NCBI GenBank assembly: GCA_025345505.1
Contig: JANVCC010000030.1
Span: 682,001 to 746,000 of the forward strand
DNA length: 64,000 bases
Reading direction: 5' to 3'
From: Todiramphus chloris collaris
Taxonomy: Eukaryota; Chordata; Aves; Coraciiformes; Alcedinidae
The number at the start of each line of letters is the position of its first letter. Positions within the stretch are counted from its first letter, which is position 1. The notes under the pieces are model-generated. The model was not told the origin of the DNA. It saw nothing but the letters and a program-made list of their open reading frames with translations, and did not search any database. The position numbers and the translations under genes are program-made. Below, piece after piece: positions 21,713 through 33,786 of the stretch.

Positions 21713-22794
21713 GACACAACCAAATTATCCCAATCACAACATACAACAAACAAAAGGTCCTTATACCAAATCACCTGAAACTAGACCTGAATTTACATCT
21801 ATACAATTCCAGGGCCAGTCTTAAAAGTTCTCAGTTCTGTGCTAATTCAGAACTTTGTCAAAAATACCACAAACAACACACACTGAAAACAATAATACAC
21901 AAAACAATAACCAGACACTAAATTAATTCAACAGGGTCTTGTATCCCTATTTTGCTTTTCTTTTATCCAATTTATAACCCCAAATTTAGCAGGAATCAAA
22001 CCCCCTTGCGTTCCAGCTGATCCTCAGATAGCAGAGGGGCCGGGGGCGGCTGGGCTTGATTCCTGACGTACAGCAGATAACAAGACACAATTCACTCAAC
22101 TGGTTATTCTTGTTTGCTTTGTTCTTTTTCTTCCCAGGAATCACTAACAGATTACATTCACTTCGTTCGTCTCCGGCCGCAGCCCTTGCAGGACAGTGGA
22201 ACCGTGGATCGGAACTCCGCACTCGCTGCGCAGCTGCTCTGTGTCTCACACACACAGACCACTTACTTCAGAGCTAGCTCTACACACTCATACAATTCAT
22301 AACTGTAAGAATAGGTGTCAATATCTCTAATTTACCTACTCCCATCGTGCTGACAACACAATCAAGAATTTTAACACATAGGTCGACCACTACTCCTCCC
22401 AGAACCCATAATTGCTTCGTTCGTCTCCGGCCGTGCTCCCCCACGGGACAACGGAACCGCGGATTGGAACTCCGCGCTCAACTTTTATTGAGCTCCTACC
22501 ACACACGGTACCGTTACCGAGCCACTCCGGCCAGGAGAACCCAAGTCACCATTGACTTCCCGATAGGGCACTGTTACCAGCCACCCAGGGGCGGGCTGCA
22601 ATGCTCTTTACCTCGCGTAGGACGTCTCTCTACGACTTACAGGTATCCCCTCCTACCCAAACATACCTGGCCCGCTGATGGTCCTTGTCTGCTCCTGCGG
22701 TGATCGGGTGGGAGAGAGAGAGTTCTTCCGAGAATTCTCGGGGCGCGCCAAAGACGTCCCAACCCTCAGCCGGTCCCGCAGCCGAGCAGAGAGG
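21713..22794 (-). repeat. Retroviral 5' leader with a duplicated ~90-bp module
   Basis: Untranslated leader between primer-binding site and gag. A module starting CTTCGTTCGTCTCCGGCCG occurs twice in the same orientation, near 22159 and near 22413. Both copies continue through GGAACCG(T/C)GGAT(C/T)GGAACTCCGC. A second segment (about 21996-22060, containing CCTCAGATAGCAGAGGGGC) is closely matched by the retroviral fragment at about 60600, and ATAGGGCACTGTT (22563-22575) also recurs there. Confidence 0.75.
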
Positions 22795-22812
22795 GTCCCA
22801 CCTGGGTCGCCA
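22795..22812 (-). promoter_or_regulatory. Retroviral primer-binding site
   Basis: Three bases inside the right LTR edge, the minus strand reads TGGCGACCCAGGTGGGAC. It starts with TGG (complement of the tRNA CCA end) as a primer-binding site must. I do not recognise which tRNA it matches. Its place beside the right LTR establishes that this is the 5' LTR and that the provirus is on the minus strand. Confidence 0.75.
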
Positions 22813-22815
22813 AAT

Positions 22816-23291
22816 TGACGTGCAGAAAACAAACTCTCCAACCCGTAAAGGTTCTAAAGCAGGTATGTTTATTACGGCGCCGGGTGCAAGGGGGATCGTT
22901 CCTCCTAACTTGCACACCCAAGTGTCCATCGAGCAGGTATTTATTACACCAAAGCATGCATATTTAACAGAGTTCATTACCTATTCATTCTATGGGGTTG
23001 GATTATTATAATCAGCTCCGGGAACTCATTCTCATCGGCCTCCTCCCATGGGCGCTTGTGCAATGCCATCTGGTGGTCGTGGGCCAGGGCCTTCGGGGGT
23101 CTTTGGGAGGAAGGCTCTCAGTCTTCCTCGGGGTGTACTTTTCACCTTTATTCCTCCTTGTCTTGGAGTTAGCTTGCCTTATCTACAAGCCATGCAAGAT
23201 GAGCTAAGGCCCATCAAGCTTGTCTCAAGGCCTCAGCATCCTGTCTCCTGTTTATCTCAGGAGGCCCCCAGATAACAATGGCTGCTCAACA
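22816..23291 (-). repeat. Right (5') LTR of the gamma-type provirus
   Basis: A 476-bp LTR reads TGTTGAGCAGCC...CTGCACGTCA on the minus strand, with TG...CA ends. Minus-strand AATAAA hexamers lie at 22868-22873 and 22940-22945, consistent with an R region. The left LTR is a direct repeat of it, apart from a roughly 62-bp indel in U3 and about a dozen scattered differences. Confidence 0.88.
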
Positions 23292-24230
23292 TGCTTCATT
23301 ATCTTTCAAGCAGAACACTGTCCCCCTCACTTCAGTGTTAGCTGTCAAAATGTGCTGTAAGCTAAATCCTGAGCTATCGTGGTCATTGTTTCCCTTACTT
23401 TTCATGCTACAAAAAAAGGAAAAAAAAAGTCTTTGATTTTCAGTGGTTATCTGAGTGGTTATGTTCACTTCAAGTTGACATTTGAAAAAAAGACAAGGGT
23501 TACTCTTAAATCTGTTTATACTCCCAGGGAACAGGGAATGTACCCATGGAGGCTATCAGGTGCTGGTTTTGGTCAGAGGGAAGGAGAGAACAAATATTTT
23601 TTTGCTGCTTGTATTTGTGTTTCCAATCTTCTTACCAAAGGGGGAAAGGCAGGCCAGAGGGGTAGTTTTTCTTGGTACTCTGCATATGCCTTAAACATCA
23701 AAAGTGAGGATTATATTAATTGAATTCAAACTGTGTATCTGTGAAAGAGTTGGAGGATAGGAGTTGAGAGAAGAAATAGCACTTAGGGCTTCCTTTTAGT
23801 TGCACAGTTTCCTATTTTGCTTGATATGACTCTACTTAGGAAAAAACCCAGCACACCACCAAGGGGAAAAACACAATAAAAGATCTGAGTGAACAGTACT
23901 TCATTGCATTCCTCAGAGAGGTTTTATTTCTGTATATCCAGTGGTGGTCTTATGACCATGACTGCATTTTGGATGTTAACAACCCCCCCCTGCCCCACAC
24001 ACCACCACTACCATGAAGAGGCATTCAGGGCTTGAGACAGCTTGGGTCATGGGAGCTGAGGCTGCTGTGAGCATGGGACATAAGCTCAGATGCCAGCGTG
24101 CTTCTTGTGCTCCTGCCCTGGTCAGGGCTTTGCACATCCAAGTTCTGATGCTGCCACCGAGGCTTGGAGCAGATGCTCTCTCTTCCCCATTCAAGGTTTT
24201 CCCCTCGCACACTTCTTTCTCATTTTTTTC

Positions 24231-24290
24231 TTTGATAGTCACACTTTTTGTTTGATACTCACATTTTTTTCCTTTGATACTTAAATTCTC
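24231..24290. repeat. Short tandem repeat, three ~20-bp units
   Basis: Three adjacent units begin with TTTGATA: TTTGATAGTCACACTTTTTG (24231-24250), a TTTGATACTCACATT copy (24251-24272), and a partial third copy, TTTGATACTTAAATTCTC (24273-24290). Probably a local slippage product. Confidence 0.7.
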
Positions 24291-27200
24291 AGTCCACCTA
24301 AGTGCTGCCCACCTCTCCAGAGGCTGCCCTGAGCTGTGCCTCCCTCTATGGCTACACATCCAGAGAAAGATGCTTTGGAAAGGGGATGATGAGGAAGCAG
24401 TAATGCCAGGGTTGGTATGTCACAGTCTAGCCACTACCAGCACATGTTCTGCTTTATTTTCCATGCAAACATCCTTGTGAGTTTTTCAGGGAGAGATCTG
24501 AGGAGAAATGGCCAGGAAGGTACAATGCAGGGGGTAAAAATGCACTTGTAGGTGTGAAGGTATGAAGGTTCCTCTCCCTTCAAAAAGGTGAAAAAGGATG
24601 ATGTTGGGTACTGATGGATAGGTGAAAATGAAACCCAGTGAGCAGAGTAATGGAAAGGCTGGGGTAGTCCATGAAGGGCTTTCAGGTTGATTAATAACTT
24701 AACTTGTGATGCAGGGGTGAGAAAACTGTGGGCAGCCAAGGTATCTTTCTTTTCTTGCTAAATGGGATGAAATTCTTCACAAAGTCCTCTAGACCAAATG
24801 TGCTGTTCCTTTTCTTGCAGAGCAGGGCCACACCCTGCAACCTCTGCTCTGCTCTCTTCTTGGCACCTCTGTTCATGTCACAGATGCCACCAGTGTGCAA
24901 AGCAGCTGCTGCTTCATGTCATTTCAGATGCTGTATGCATCATTTTTTTCCTGATAACAGAGCTGTTTCACATTCATTTTTTGCTAATATTGAGGATTTA
25001 CCATATTGCTGCTGCCACACAGACCTCCCCTTCAGGCCATTCATGCATCCCTGGGTGGCAAACAGTGAAACTGCTGATTCCCAGTGTTTGCCCTTGGGGA
25101 CAACCTTCTTGCAGTGCCAGGCTGTGCCAGCCATCCCAAGGTGCTGCCGGTCTACTGCTGTGCCCTGACACTGGACCACACCTCCAACAGCAGTGCCATG
25201 GTCCTGGTTCTTTAGCTGTTGGTCCTGGCTCTTCGGAAGAGTGTCAGAATGGGGCTGGTGCTGCTGGCATCCTTCCAGCTTAGGAGCTACATCAGTAACC
25301 ATTGCATCACACAGGGTTGCGCAGTGGGGATACAGTGGTTTTGTCTTGATCTAAATCAGTCTAACCAGTGAGAAAAGATTTCCTCTGCTTGAGAGAAAGC
25401 ATCCACTGCTTTGATCCTCTTGCTTTCTTCCTTGATTTTCTCCAGTTGCCCTTCAAATCTTCTACACTTTTCAGTTTCATTCACTTCTCTCCTGCCCTTC
25501 CACGTTCCCAAGCACCTGGATTTTCTCTTTTATGAAGGACTGCTTTGGCTCTGTGCTGGGGAAGAGACTTTGTAAGTCAGACAGAAGGAAATAGTGTGAG
25601 GCTGGACAACAGAGGCCACAACAGAGCAATGTGTAGAGCCTTGGGATAGTCCTGGAAAAGCTTTTACTTCAAGGGTGTACTTGCTTGGGATTGCTGGGGG
25701 GGTTGAGAGCATGTCTATGCTCCTTAGACCTGCTAGGAGGCCTTGGTCTGTGGCACCCAGAAACACTAACTTCTCCCTGTGTCACACTTGAGACATGGGC
25801 CAGGAGGCTGCTGGAGCTTGCTCCTGCCTGCCATGGGTAACATACTTATCTTGGGCCATCCCACCAGGGCTGCCCACAGCCTCTGGATGAGCCAGAACTG
25901 GGATGAGGTGTCCCATCATCTAAATCTGGTGGCTCCACAGAGCCGTTTGTAATCGAGTTGCTCCATCTGGTGGATACAGGGGAAATGAGAAACATGGCTT
26001 CAGCCCTGTAATGCCTCTGTCTCTATGTCTACCTGTGGCTGACCACCAGGAGGAATGGCTTATCCTGTAGCTTAGACATCTTATCCCACAACCTGCCTTC
26101 ACCAGCCAAGCACTAGACTCCTTGTCTTCACCAGCCTCTGTGTTTACTCCACCACCCAGGTGGTGCATAGGTCAGGAGTGATGAGAAAAGGGAGAGCCAA
26201 AAGCTCTGATGATGGGCAGAGAGGACCAAAGCACAGAAACAGCTGAAAAGGAGCTTTTCTGTAGAGGAAGTGACCTTAAGTACTGCCTGTGAGTTGCTGA
26301 AGAGGCCAGAGCCACGAAGCTGCTGTGCTGGTGCAGAGGTCTGACCCTAGGTGATGACCTTCTCATTGGCATTTAGTGTCCTCTGGAAGGACCTTACAGC
26401 TTAAAAGAGGCACCAGCAAAGCTTGGCTGTGCACCAGGTCCAAGAATGTCCCAGTGAAAAACGGTCCTTTCAATGCTGGAGGAGCTAAATCTGCTGCCTG
26501 GGAGAGCAGGTGAGCTGATTTCTCTCTTTGAGCCCTGACACATTTAGTTTTGAAGTGATCTAGTATTTGTTGAGAGACCTCTCTCTGTTTCCACAGAGAA
26601 ATCAGCTGGGGATGCTTCCATGGGACTCCTGAGTCCAGGTCAGCAGAGTGGGTATTTTCTAAGTCAGTGTTCTGAGTCCGGTGAAATTTAAAACTGGTGA
26701 AATGTGAATAGACCCAAAGGAAAATAAACTCTTTTTCTCAAATCTTCTATTACACTCACATCTAAGGCCCAGGCCATTCAGACATTTATTCCCCTATGTC
26801 CTTACTCTGCTAACTCTCAAGCTGCAGCACTCAGGGCAACAACTTGGTGGAGACTTGTCCCTTGTGTTGCAGCTTTTGCACTTCTAGTTATTCTCTGAGT
26901 ATGCAGAGCAGGTGTTCAAGCACCCTGGCCCTGTGATTCAATTTCCCTACAGATCATACAAAGTTCCAAACCATAAGACGCTCCATCCCTCTCACTCAGC
27001 ATGATGAGACAGACACTTCAGCTGTAATTTTGCAAGGTGGGAAAAAATCGGGTACTGAAGATGATCAAGGACATCTCTTTTTGGTTTTTTTATTTTCACA
27101 GTGCTGAAGTGTACATACAACCCTGGGAAACTTGGACCTTCTTTCCAAAAGGCACTCATACGTGTTTAGAGTCAACCGGGCTGCTCATACAGACGAAGAA

Positions 27201-28250
27201 CTGTGGTCTTCTGGGGTGCAGTCTGTGGTGACTGGGAGAGTCTCCATCAGAGCCCACATGGCTCCATTTCTTTTCACTGGGAAAAGTCAGTTTTCCTTGC
27301 CTTGTTTCTGGGGCCTGTGTGATGGCACAGGATGTGTCTGTGAGAGTATTAGGTGTATTTATGGCAGCCCTCACATGAGGGAGGGAAATTCACTGAATAT
27401 CATTACAAGAAAATAGTGTACTGAAGCATGTAAAAGACATTTTAGGCAAGAAAAAAAGTGCATCTAATATGACATCTGTCTTTGAAGCCAGCAGTGGATG
27501 TTTAGGGGAAGAGCATAAGAGCATAACTGTGTTCTTGTTGATTCCAGTGTTTAGTAGATGTAGTTTGTTTGTTAGAATTGCTCAACAGAAAAAGCAGGTA
27601 GGTTGCCAGCTGGATCCTGGTTTCTGATCTTAAGGCTGCAGAAATTGAAAGACAGCAAACCTCCAAGTTTAGATAATTCGTGAGAAGAGATGAATTAGTT
27701 AGAAATGCAGTGACAGCATTCAGAATTTGGCAACAAAGTCCCTGAATTCGTGTTTCTTGATAACATAGTCCTCAAAAGAGATACTTCTACAAAATTATAC
27801 ATTTACAAGAAAATTATTTGGAGGAGGGTGGAAATAAATATTTTTTGTTAAAACTAATTTTGCTTTCTCTGTGTTCTGCTTATTACTTCATTATGTCAAC
27901 TGCACGTACTATTACTGTGTCAAACCAGGAGCTGATACTCCTGGACTACTATTATGTTAACAGGCCAGCAACAATGTGTATGTTTATTATATTATGATAT
28001 ACTAGCAAGATTTAACTTTGCTATCACCAGAGGTAGAGTGCACAGAGGGTTTGGCTGTTAAAATCCCTCTCTTCTTATTGTGTGCATAGCTGGACATATG
28101 ACTTTGGTGCTTTGCTGACCTTGCAACCCACTTATCAAATAGGAGCTCTGCCAAGCATCGTGCTAATGGTGTGTGGTGTTTCCTGTGCCTAACCATAACA
28201 CTTTTAGAGTGATTTGGGCAGGACATAGCAATGCACCACAGAAAGTTTTC

Positions 28251-28281
28251 CTTGATGGTAACACAGAAAGTTACCATCAAG
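28251..28281. repeat. Perfect 12-bp inverted repeat, 7-nt loop
   Basis: CTTGATGGTAAC (28251-28262) and GTTACCATCAAG (28270-28281) are exact reverse complements separated by ACAGAAA. The word CACAGAAAGTT just upstream (about 28237) also recurs across the loop, so the hairpin may have arisen by template switching. Confidence 0.85.
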
Positions 28282-31200
28282 TTTGGGGTTTTCCATCCTC
28301 TCCTAAATGTAACTGTTCTGGTGTTATCCTGGTAGCAGAGGTAGGGGCTGTTATCTTTTCCTTTTTACACATGGGGAATCAAAGCAGAGATAAGCAAAGG
28401 ACTTTCCAAAGGTGATGCAGGACACCTGCAGTGGAATGCAGTTTATCAAATCCAAATACCTCCCTCCCAGTGCCAACACACTATTTTTAGCTCCTTCCTG
28501 GGGCCCAGCTCCCTGCCTGCAGCCCAGGAGAGACAGCATTGCATCACTCATGTCTGAGTGTTCACACCCCTTCTAGAAAAGTCCTACATTCTTCAAAAAT
28601 AATTTGTATATTTGTCCTTTCATAACCAGTATTACCTCTTCTCGGTTGGTAAGTGCTGAAACTGTGTAGTAACGTGCAAAAGAAGAATATGACAATGTTT
28701 ATTTCATGTCATTTTCCATATGTGTGATCACTTCATTCATGTGAATCTTTCATTCTTTTTGTTTAGCATCCATAATCTTTTAGAGTGAGGCTGTGTCTAT
28801 GTGATAAACATGTAGTGTCTCTGCAGTCATACTCTGTGCAGATATCAGCAAGTGTTAACAGAATATCCTTCTCTGCCTCCTTTTTTCTGTAGCTCAACTC
28901 AGGAAGTGGTGGCCATCAAGCAGAACTTGCACTGTTTTAAGTGTGTTGGTGGCATGGTGTTTGTGCAGAAGCACTTCTCATCTAACCAACCAAATTGTGG
29001 AAATCTGTTGTGCACTCATAATTCATTAGTTCTTTTTCCATTATTATTCCTTTTAAAACAATACAGCTTAGAGAAAGAGTCTCTAATTTTAATTAATCGG
29101 TTTCTTTGGCCAAGCATCTCTTGTGCATTTAGCAGAAGACTTTCTTCTTTTCACACTTTGCCTTACCATACTAGCACCATTTTTCTCACAACAGTATTAG
29201 GTGCTGCTTATTGCAGTGCTGCTGATGGTTTTTAGACTGCCCTGAAGCAGTGGTGTTAAGCATTTGCTTTCTCCTGTGTGAAACACACATGCAGCATCCC
29301 ACACATCTCCCAAACATAGAAAACAGTCTGCACATTTTTGTTTCCTTTTCACACATTTGTAATTTGATTACTTTTGATATAGTATTGTTTAAGGCGGTTT
29401 TGGATTCCCCCCCCCCCAAGGCACTGATTTTTATAGCTTTAATTGCTAATGGTGAGAAATTGAAGCAGAAGGACGCCCATTCCCTCATTCCTTTTATGTT
29501 CAGATGAAAGGCAGAGGAAGAGGAAGACTTCTGATAGCTTTGTGTCCCTTGTCATTATCATCACACCCATTCAACATTATGTACCTTTGTAAGAGCTGAC
29601 TTCTGAGCTGCTCTCTCTTCTCAGAAAAGCTGCTGTGCAATTTGGATGCAGAAAGGGAATTCTGAATTTCCATCCCTGTTTTAACACAAAAACCTTTAAA
29701 AGCCATTGCTGTCACATTATCCTCAGAAAAAACATTTGTAGAAACACATGTGAGACACAACCAACAGACTCAGAAGTGTGTTTAGAAAAGCACTCAGCAA
29801 GTGGTGTCTTTAATCCCCTAAGCCCCTCATATTGGAGAGTCTGGGGAGAGAAAGATTCAAGTATTGTCATAAGAAAGAACCTGTGAAATAACATGTTTTA
29901 AAGGAAGCAGTTCTTCCTAATGCCTGTTGGTTTGCATCTTTGTATTACTCCATTGAATCCTACCAAGTTCTTGGCTTTGAGACAGGAGGAAAGGGAATGT
30001 AATAGAATCTGGGTTGATTGTTTTCAGTTTGTTGGGTGGGGTTTTTTTGTTGTTTTATTTTTACACTGTGGAAGTGGTGGTTCTCAATCACATTTGCAAG
30101 TAAAGGCTTTTCATATTAGTGCTTACACTGGTATTTCCATTATGGTTTCTTGCACCCCTAATTGCTCAGTAAGGCCAAATTTAGGGTCATTTTTTACTAT
30201 TTTCTCTCTCTAGGACAGAACCCTTAGAGCTGCAGGAGGCTGACACAGACAGGAGTGATGGAGCCTCTGCTCACTGTCTGTTTGCACATTTTCGTGTGGA
30301 GAGACAGGACACAATGGGAAGGAAAGGAAAGATGGAGGAAAGGGGTTTGATGGCCTTTTCACCTTTTCACAGGGATTTAGCTTATATTGTGAGGGTTTTT
30401 TGTCCCTGTGTGCTTTTTTTTCCATATATTCTTTCTGCAGGTGTGTGCAGAGTGTTCCAGCCCTGCAAAACTAGGGGAGGGAGACATTCATACCACCTAT
30501 AAGGTAGCCTTTGTGTCTATATGTAACTATATGTTTAGTTAATACATAGTCCATATAGACAGTGGCCCACATGGAACCACAACCTGGTTTTCAAACAAAT
30601 GAAGGGAGAGCTCCTGCTTTCTCCTTTATGCAATCTCCCCCATTCTTTTTCCACTGGCTTTTTCTTGCTTTCCTCAGAGGGTTGGTATGTAGGGGCTGAA
30701 GGCTGCACCATTCTGTGCCTTTTCTTCTGTTGTTGTTTTTTGTTTGGTTGGTTTTCTTCCCCCCCCCCCCTTTTTTTTTTTGGTTGTTTGTTTTTGGTTA
30801 TTATTTTTGCTTTTGTTTTGTTTTTCTTTCATTTTTCAGTGAAAGGTTTAAATAATTTTTAGTGGACAGCAATTGCTGTGAGTTTAAAAATGTCTGTCTT
30901 CCTGCCTGGAAGTGGAGCTTATTCAACTGCTTATTTTGTGCCATGACACATGTACACTTCAGACTTCTCATACTTATTATTAATTCACAGTGAAAGAAAA
31001 TTAATATGAATAAATATAACACTAGCACTGATGGATTTGTTACAAGTATTTATCAGGCCACATCCTTTTCCTGTTGTGTTCCTGGTAAGCAGTTTTAAAG
31101 TCAAGTATTTAGAAATTTTAGCATAATATTTCTCTGGTCTTGAGCATTTCTTTGTAAATAACCACAACCACTGAAGCAAAACCATCTAGGGCTATAGTTT

Positions 31201-32076
31201 TTTGATGCTGATTTAGCAGTAAGGATAAACTGATCTGAACTGGGGTGGGGGGGGAGGGAGAGAAAGCGTTAGAATATCTTTTTCTTTAACTGCAGGATTT
31301 TTGTTTTTTTTTAAATTCCTACAACAGCTCAGTTTTTGCAGAATTGACACCTGATTCTTCTGAGAAAATTATTCCAGGATTAAGAATATTGTTTCTTCCA
31401 TTCCTTCTATATTTCATAAACTTGTAAAAAGTTAGATCAACTTCGAGATCAAGATGAGTCCAAGCATCTAAAACTGCAGTTTAGCAGTATATATAGCCTG
31501 TCACATTTCAGCCAAATCTCATCCTGGAACTATAAAATTCATTCCTTTCAAGTAGGAAAAGAGTAATGATCCTAAAGTAACTATTTAGTGCTCTTCCTTT
31601 CTTGTTTTAACTTGACCTGGTTTATCAAACTAAGATCCTTTCCTGTGTTGAGAAATCTTGCTTGTGTTTCTGATTTGAGACAAAGATTTGTTTGGAGGAA
31701 AATGCACACATGCTAATTTAATTGTAATTTCCCTACAAACAAATGGATGTGTTATGTAATTGTGGCATTCCACTCTTCTGCTCAATAGCACCTTCCATAC
31801 CAGTGTCCAGGTGACCCCTGGTACAGGGAGCTGCTACTCAGCAGGATAGGGAAAAAAAATAAATTTAAAAAGAATTAAGAAATTACAATAGTCTAAAATT
31901 ATTTTGAAGCTCAGGTGCCTCCTGCTAATGTATCTCTGATCTTCAGACATTTACAGATCTCACTGAAGCTTGTGGGTATGCTCTTTACCTTCCAGTCAAA
32001 TGAACTGAGGGAGAATCTTACTGTTCCCTTTTTAGTGGCGACTGAGAAAACAGGGACTGGAAGAGTTAGACTAATG

Positions 32077-32178
32077 ATGGTGAGTCTCTGGTGCAGATGC
32101 TAACTCTGGCATTGACAGAGATTGTCAATGGTGAGTCACTGGCGTGGATGCTGCCTCTGGTGGTGACAAAGATTGGTG
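32077..32178. repeat. Two-copy 51-bp imperfect tandem repeat
   Basis: Units at 32077-32127 and 32128-32178 both start ATGGTGAGTC and share GGATGCT/AGATGCT, CTCTGG and GACA(A/G)AGATTG words. A third start, ATGGTATC, follows at 32179. The unit length is a multiple of three, but there is no open frame of interest. Confidence 0.7.
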
Positions 32179-33312
32179 ATGGTATCAGCCACACTGAGCT
32201 CTAATTAGTTTTAAAAAACATTTGTTGTTGGCATTGAAAAGAGTTTCCGTTGGTAGGTGGACTCAATTCAGACAGGATGAAAGATTCATCTGGTCACACC
32301 TCTTGGTTTGTACAGGGGTCAGATTGCAGGAAGAATGCAGCAGGAACTCAAGAGGCAGCAGCTTAAAAGCAGGAGACAGAAAAAAACAAGCCATGGCTGC
32401 ATGACCCAAGGAGGTTTCAAGGGCAGAAAGCTGGAGGCAAGATGTAGCTAAAGGTTTAAAGTAAGGAAATGTCTCCTTGCTATTTTCCATCTGTTGGGCA
32501 CTGTGAGACAGGGCATGATGTATGTTTTCTGTTAAAAAAATTGCATGTTCAATCTTGTCAGCTCTTCATAGGGGAGAATTTTCACTGCTTGGTGTGCTGG
32601 AGTCAGGCCAAATACAGTAATAGCTAATTCTGTCCTAAAGATCAACTCAAGCACCTTTTTTACATAATAGACCTGGTGCTTGGTGCAGTTTAGAGATACT
32701 GGAATATTTTCATTTGATGGTAGGACTTTTTTTTAATTTTTTTTTTTCTCCTGTCTTCAATATTGAGACAGCACAGGGGTGATTCCCACTGAGTTAGACT
32801 GAAATCTGCAAAGTGATGACACTTGAAGCTTTAGGTTGTGCTCTAAATGAGAGACCAGGCATTTTCTTTCCAGCATGAGCTTGGATACGGAACATGTGCT
32901 TGTTCTCACATGCTGTCAGCATCCTTACTGGCAAGGCTTTGGCTGTAGCATCAGCTTTACTTCCTTCTTACATCTGTGTGTTGCCAGAAAACAGTAGTGA
33001 AATGGACTTTGACAAAATCTGGCCAGCAGAGAAATTGGTTTGACAGGGATGTACAAATAAGAAACGATCCACTTGAATAACCAAAGTTCAATTTCCATAC
33101 TGGAAATTTTCAATGTAAAACAGGCAAATGTGGTAGATTCATTTAGAGAAATTTGTGACTCAAAATGAATCACGCCATCTACTTTTAAGAAAAAGATTTA
33201 ATTCTCAGGATGTCTCTTTTTTCTACTACAAAAGCCTAAAGAGAATTGGGTTTTGAAGGTGATGCTTTCTATAATAATTTTACTGTCTTTATTGAGCTTA
33301 GTGCTTTGTGCT

Positions 33313-33786
33313 TGTGGTGGGTGAGTTGACCCTGGCACAGCACCAGGTGCCCACCAAGCCCTTCTATCACTCCCCCCCGACCCCCTTCAGCACGGCACGC
33401 AGGGAGAGAATGAGACACAAAGCAAAGGGCCGTGGGTTATGATAGATAAGATGTTATTCTCTACTTCCTGTCCGCAGGCGATGTCAGTCTGAGTCCAGGA
33501 AGCAGGGCTCCAGGAACACGAAGCAGCCGCTTGGAGGACACAGCCGAATGCCCCCCCATCCTCCTCCTGCCCTCTCCCTTTATAGTTGAGCTGATGTCAT
33601 ATGGTATGGAATATCCCACTGGTCAGCTCAGGTTGGCTGTATCCTCTGCCCCATCCTGCCCCCCATCCTCTGGTGCCCTGTGAGCACTGGCAGTGATAAC
33701 ACGGGTGTGTTATCAACACCCTCCAGCTCCCAGTGCTGCAGCATGAGGGCTGGATGGGGAAAAGCAGCTCAGACAGACCCACTACA
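33313..33786 (-). mobile_element. Solo LTR with perfect 5-bp target-site duplication
   Basis: A 474-bp block reads on the minus strand from TGTAGTGGGTCTGTCTGAGC to CACCCACCACA, with TG...CA ends. It is flanked on both sides by GTGCT (33308-33312 and 33787-33791). A TATA box (CTATAAAGGGAG on the minus strand, about 33580-33591) fits minus orientation. It is more GC-rich than its surroundings. No retroviral coding sequence lies inside or beside it, so it is a solo LTR. It is not similar to the 14.6-kb LTR, so it belongs to another family. Confidence 0.88.

Larger units (their letters stand above)
19533..23291 (-). mobile_element. Internally deleted gamma-type endogenous retrovirus
   Basis: This is a proviral remnant in minus orientation. 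From right to left it holds a 5' LTR (22816-23291), a primer-binding site, a long leader, a gag matrix fragment, a gag nucleocapsid with one zinc knuckle, protease and the first half of RT, then directly an LTR (19533 to about 19994). Most of capsid, the rest of RT, RNase H, integrase and env are absent. The single CCHC knuckle, gag and pol in the same frame separated by a stop, and the 'VLDLKDAFFCLPL' and 'LPQGFKNSPTLF' RT segments place it with gamma-type (class I) retroviruses. The two LTRs are very similar, which suggests a fairly recent insertion. No clear target duplication was found, so ends may have been rearranged. It is defective. Confidence 0.92.
23292..33307. other. Intergenic DNA between the two receptor genes, no gene recognised
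   Basis: About 10 kb with only short random ORFs. Small local structures are listed separately: a 20-22-bp tandem triplicate at 24231-24290, an inverted repeat at 28251-28281, and a 51-bp tandem duplication at 32077-32178. Homopolymer C-tracts lie near 23982, 29408 and 30760, the last joined to a T-tract. No CR1 or LTR end motif was seen. Confidence 0.5.

Noticed and set aside
22347-23011. Overlapping 100-120 codon frames around the right LTR
   Set aside because: GC-rich LTR and leader DNA gives long random frames, and similar frames recur in both LTR copies as a result of the repeat.
24728-25283. Two overlapping plus-strand frames of 146 and 161 codons
   Set aside because: Cys/His/Pro-rich by composition of the DNA only. 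They overlap each other and an antisense frame, and no domain is recognised.
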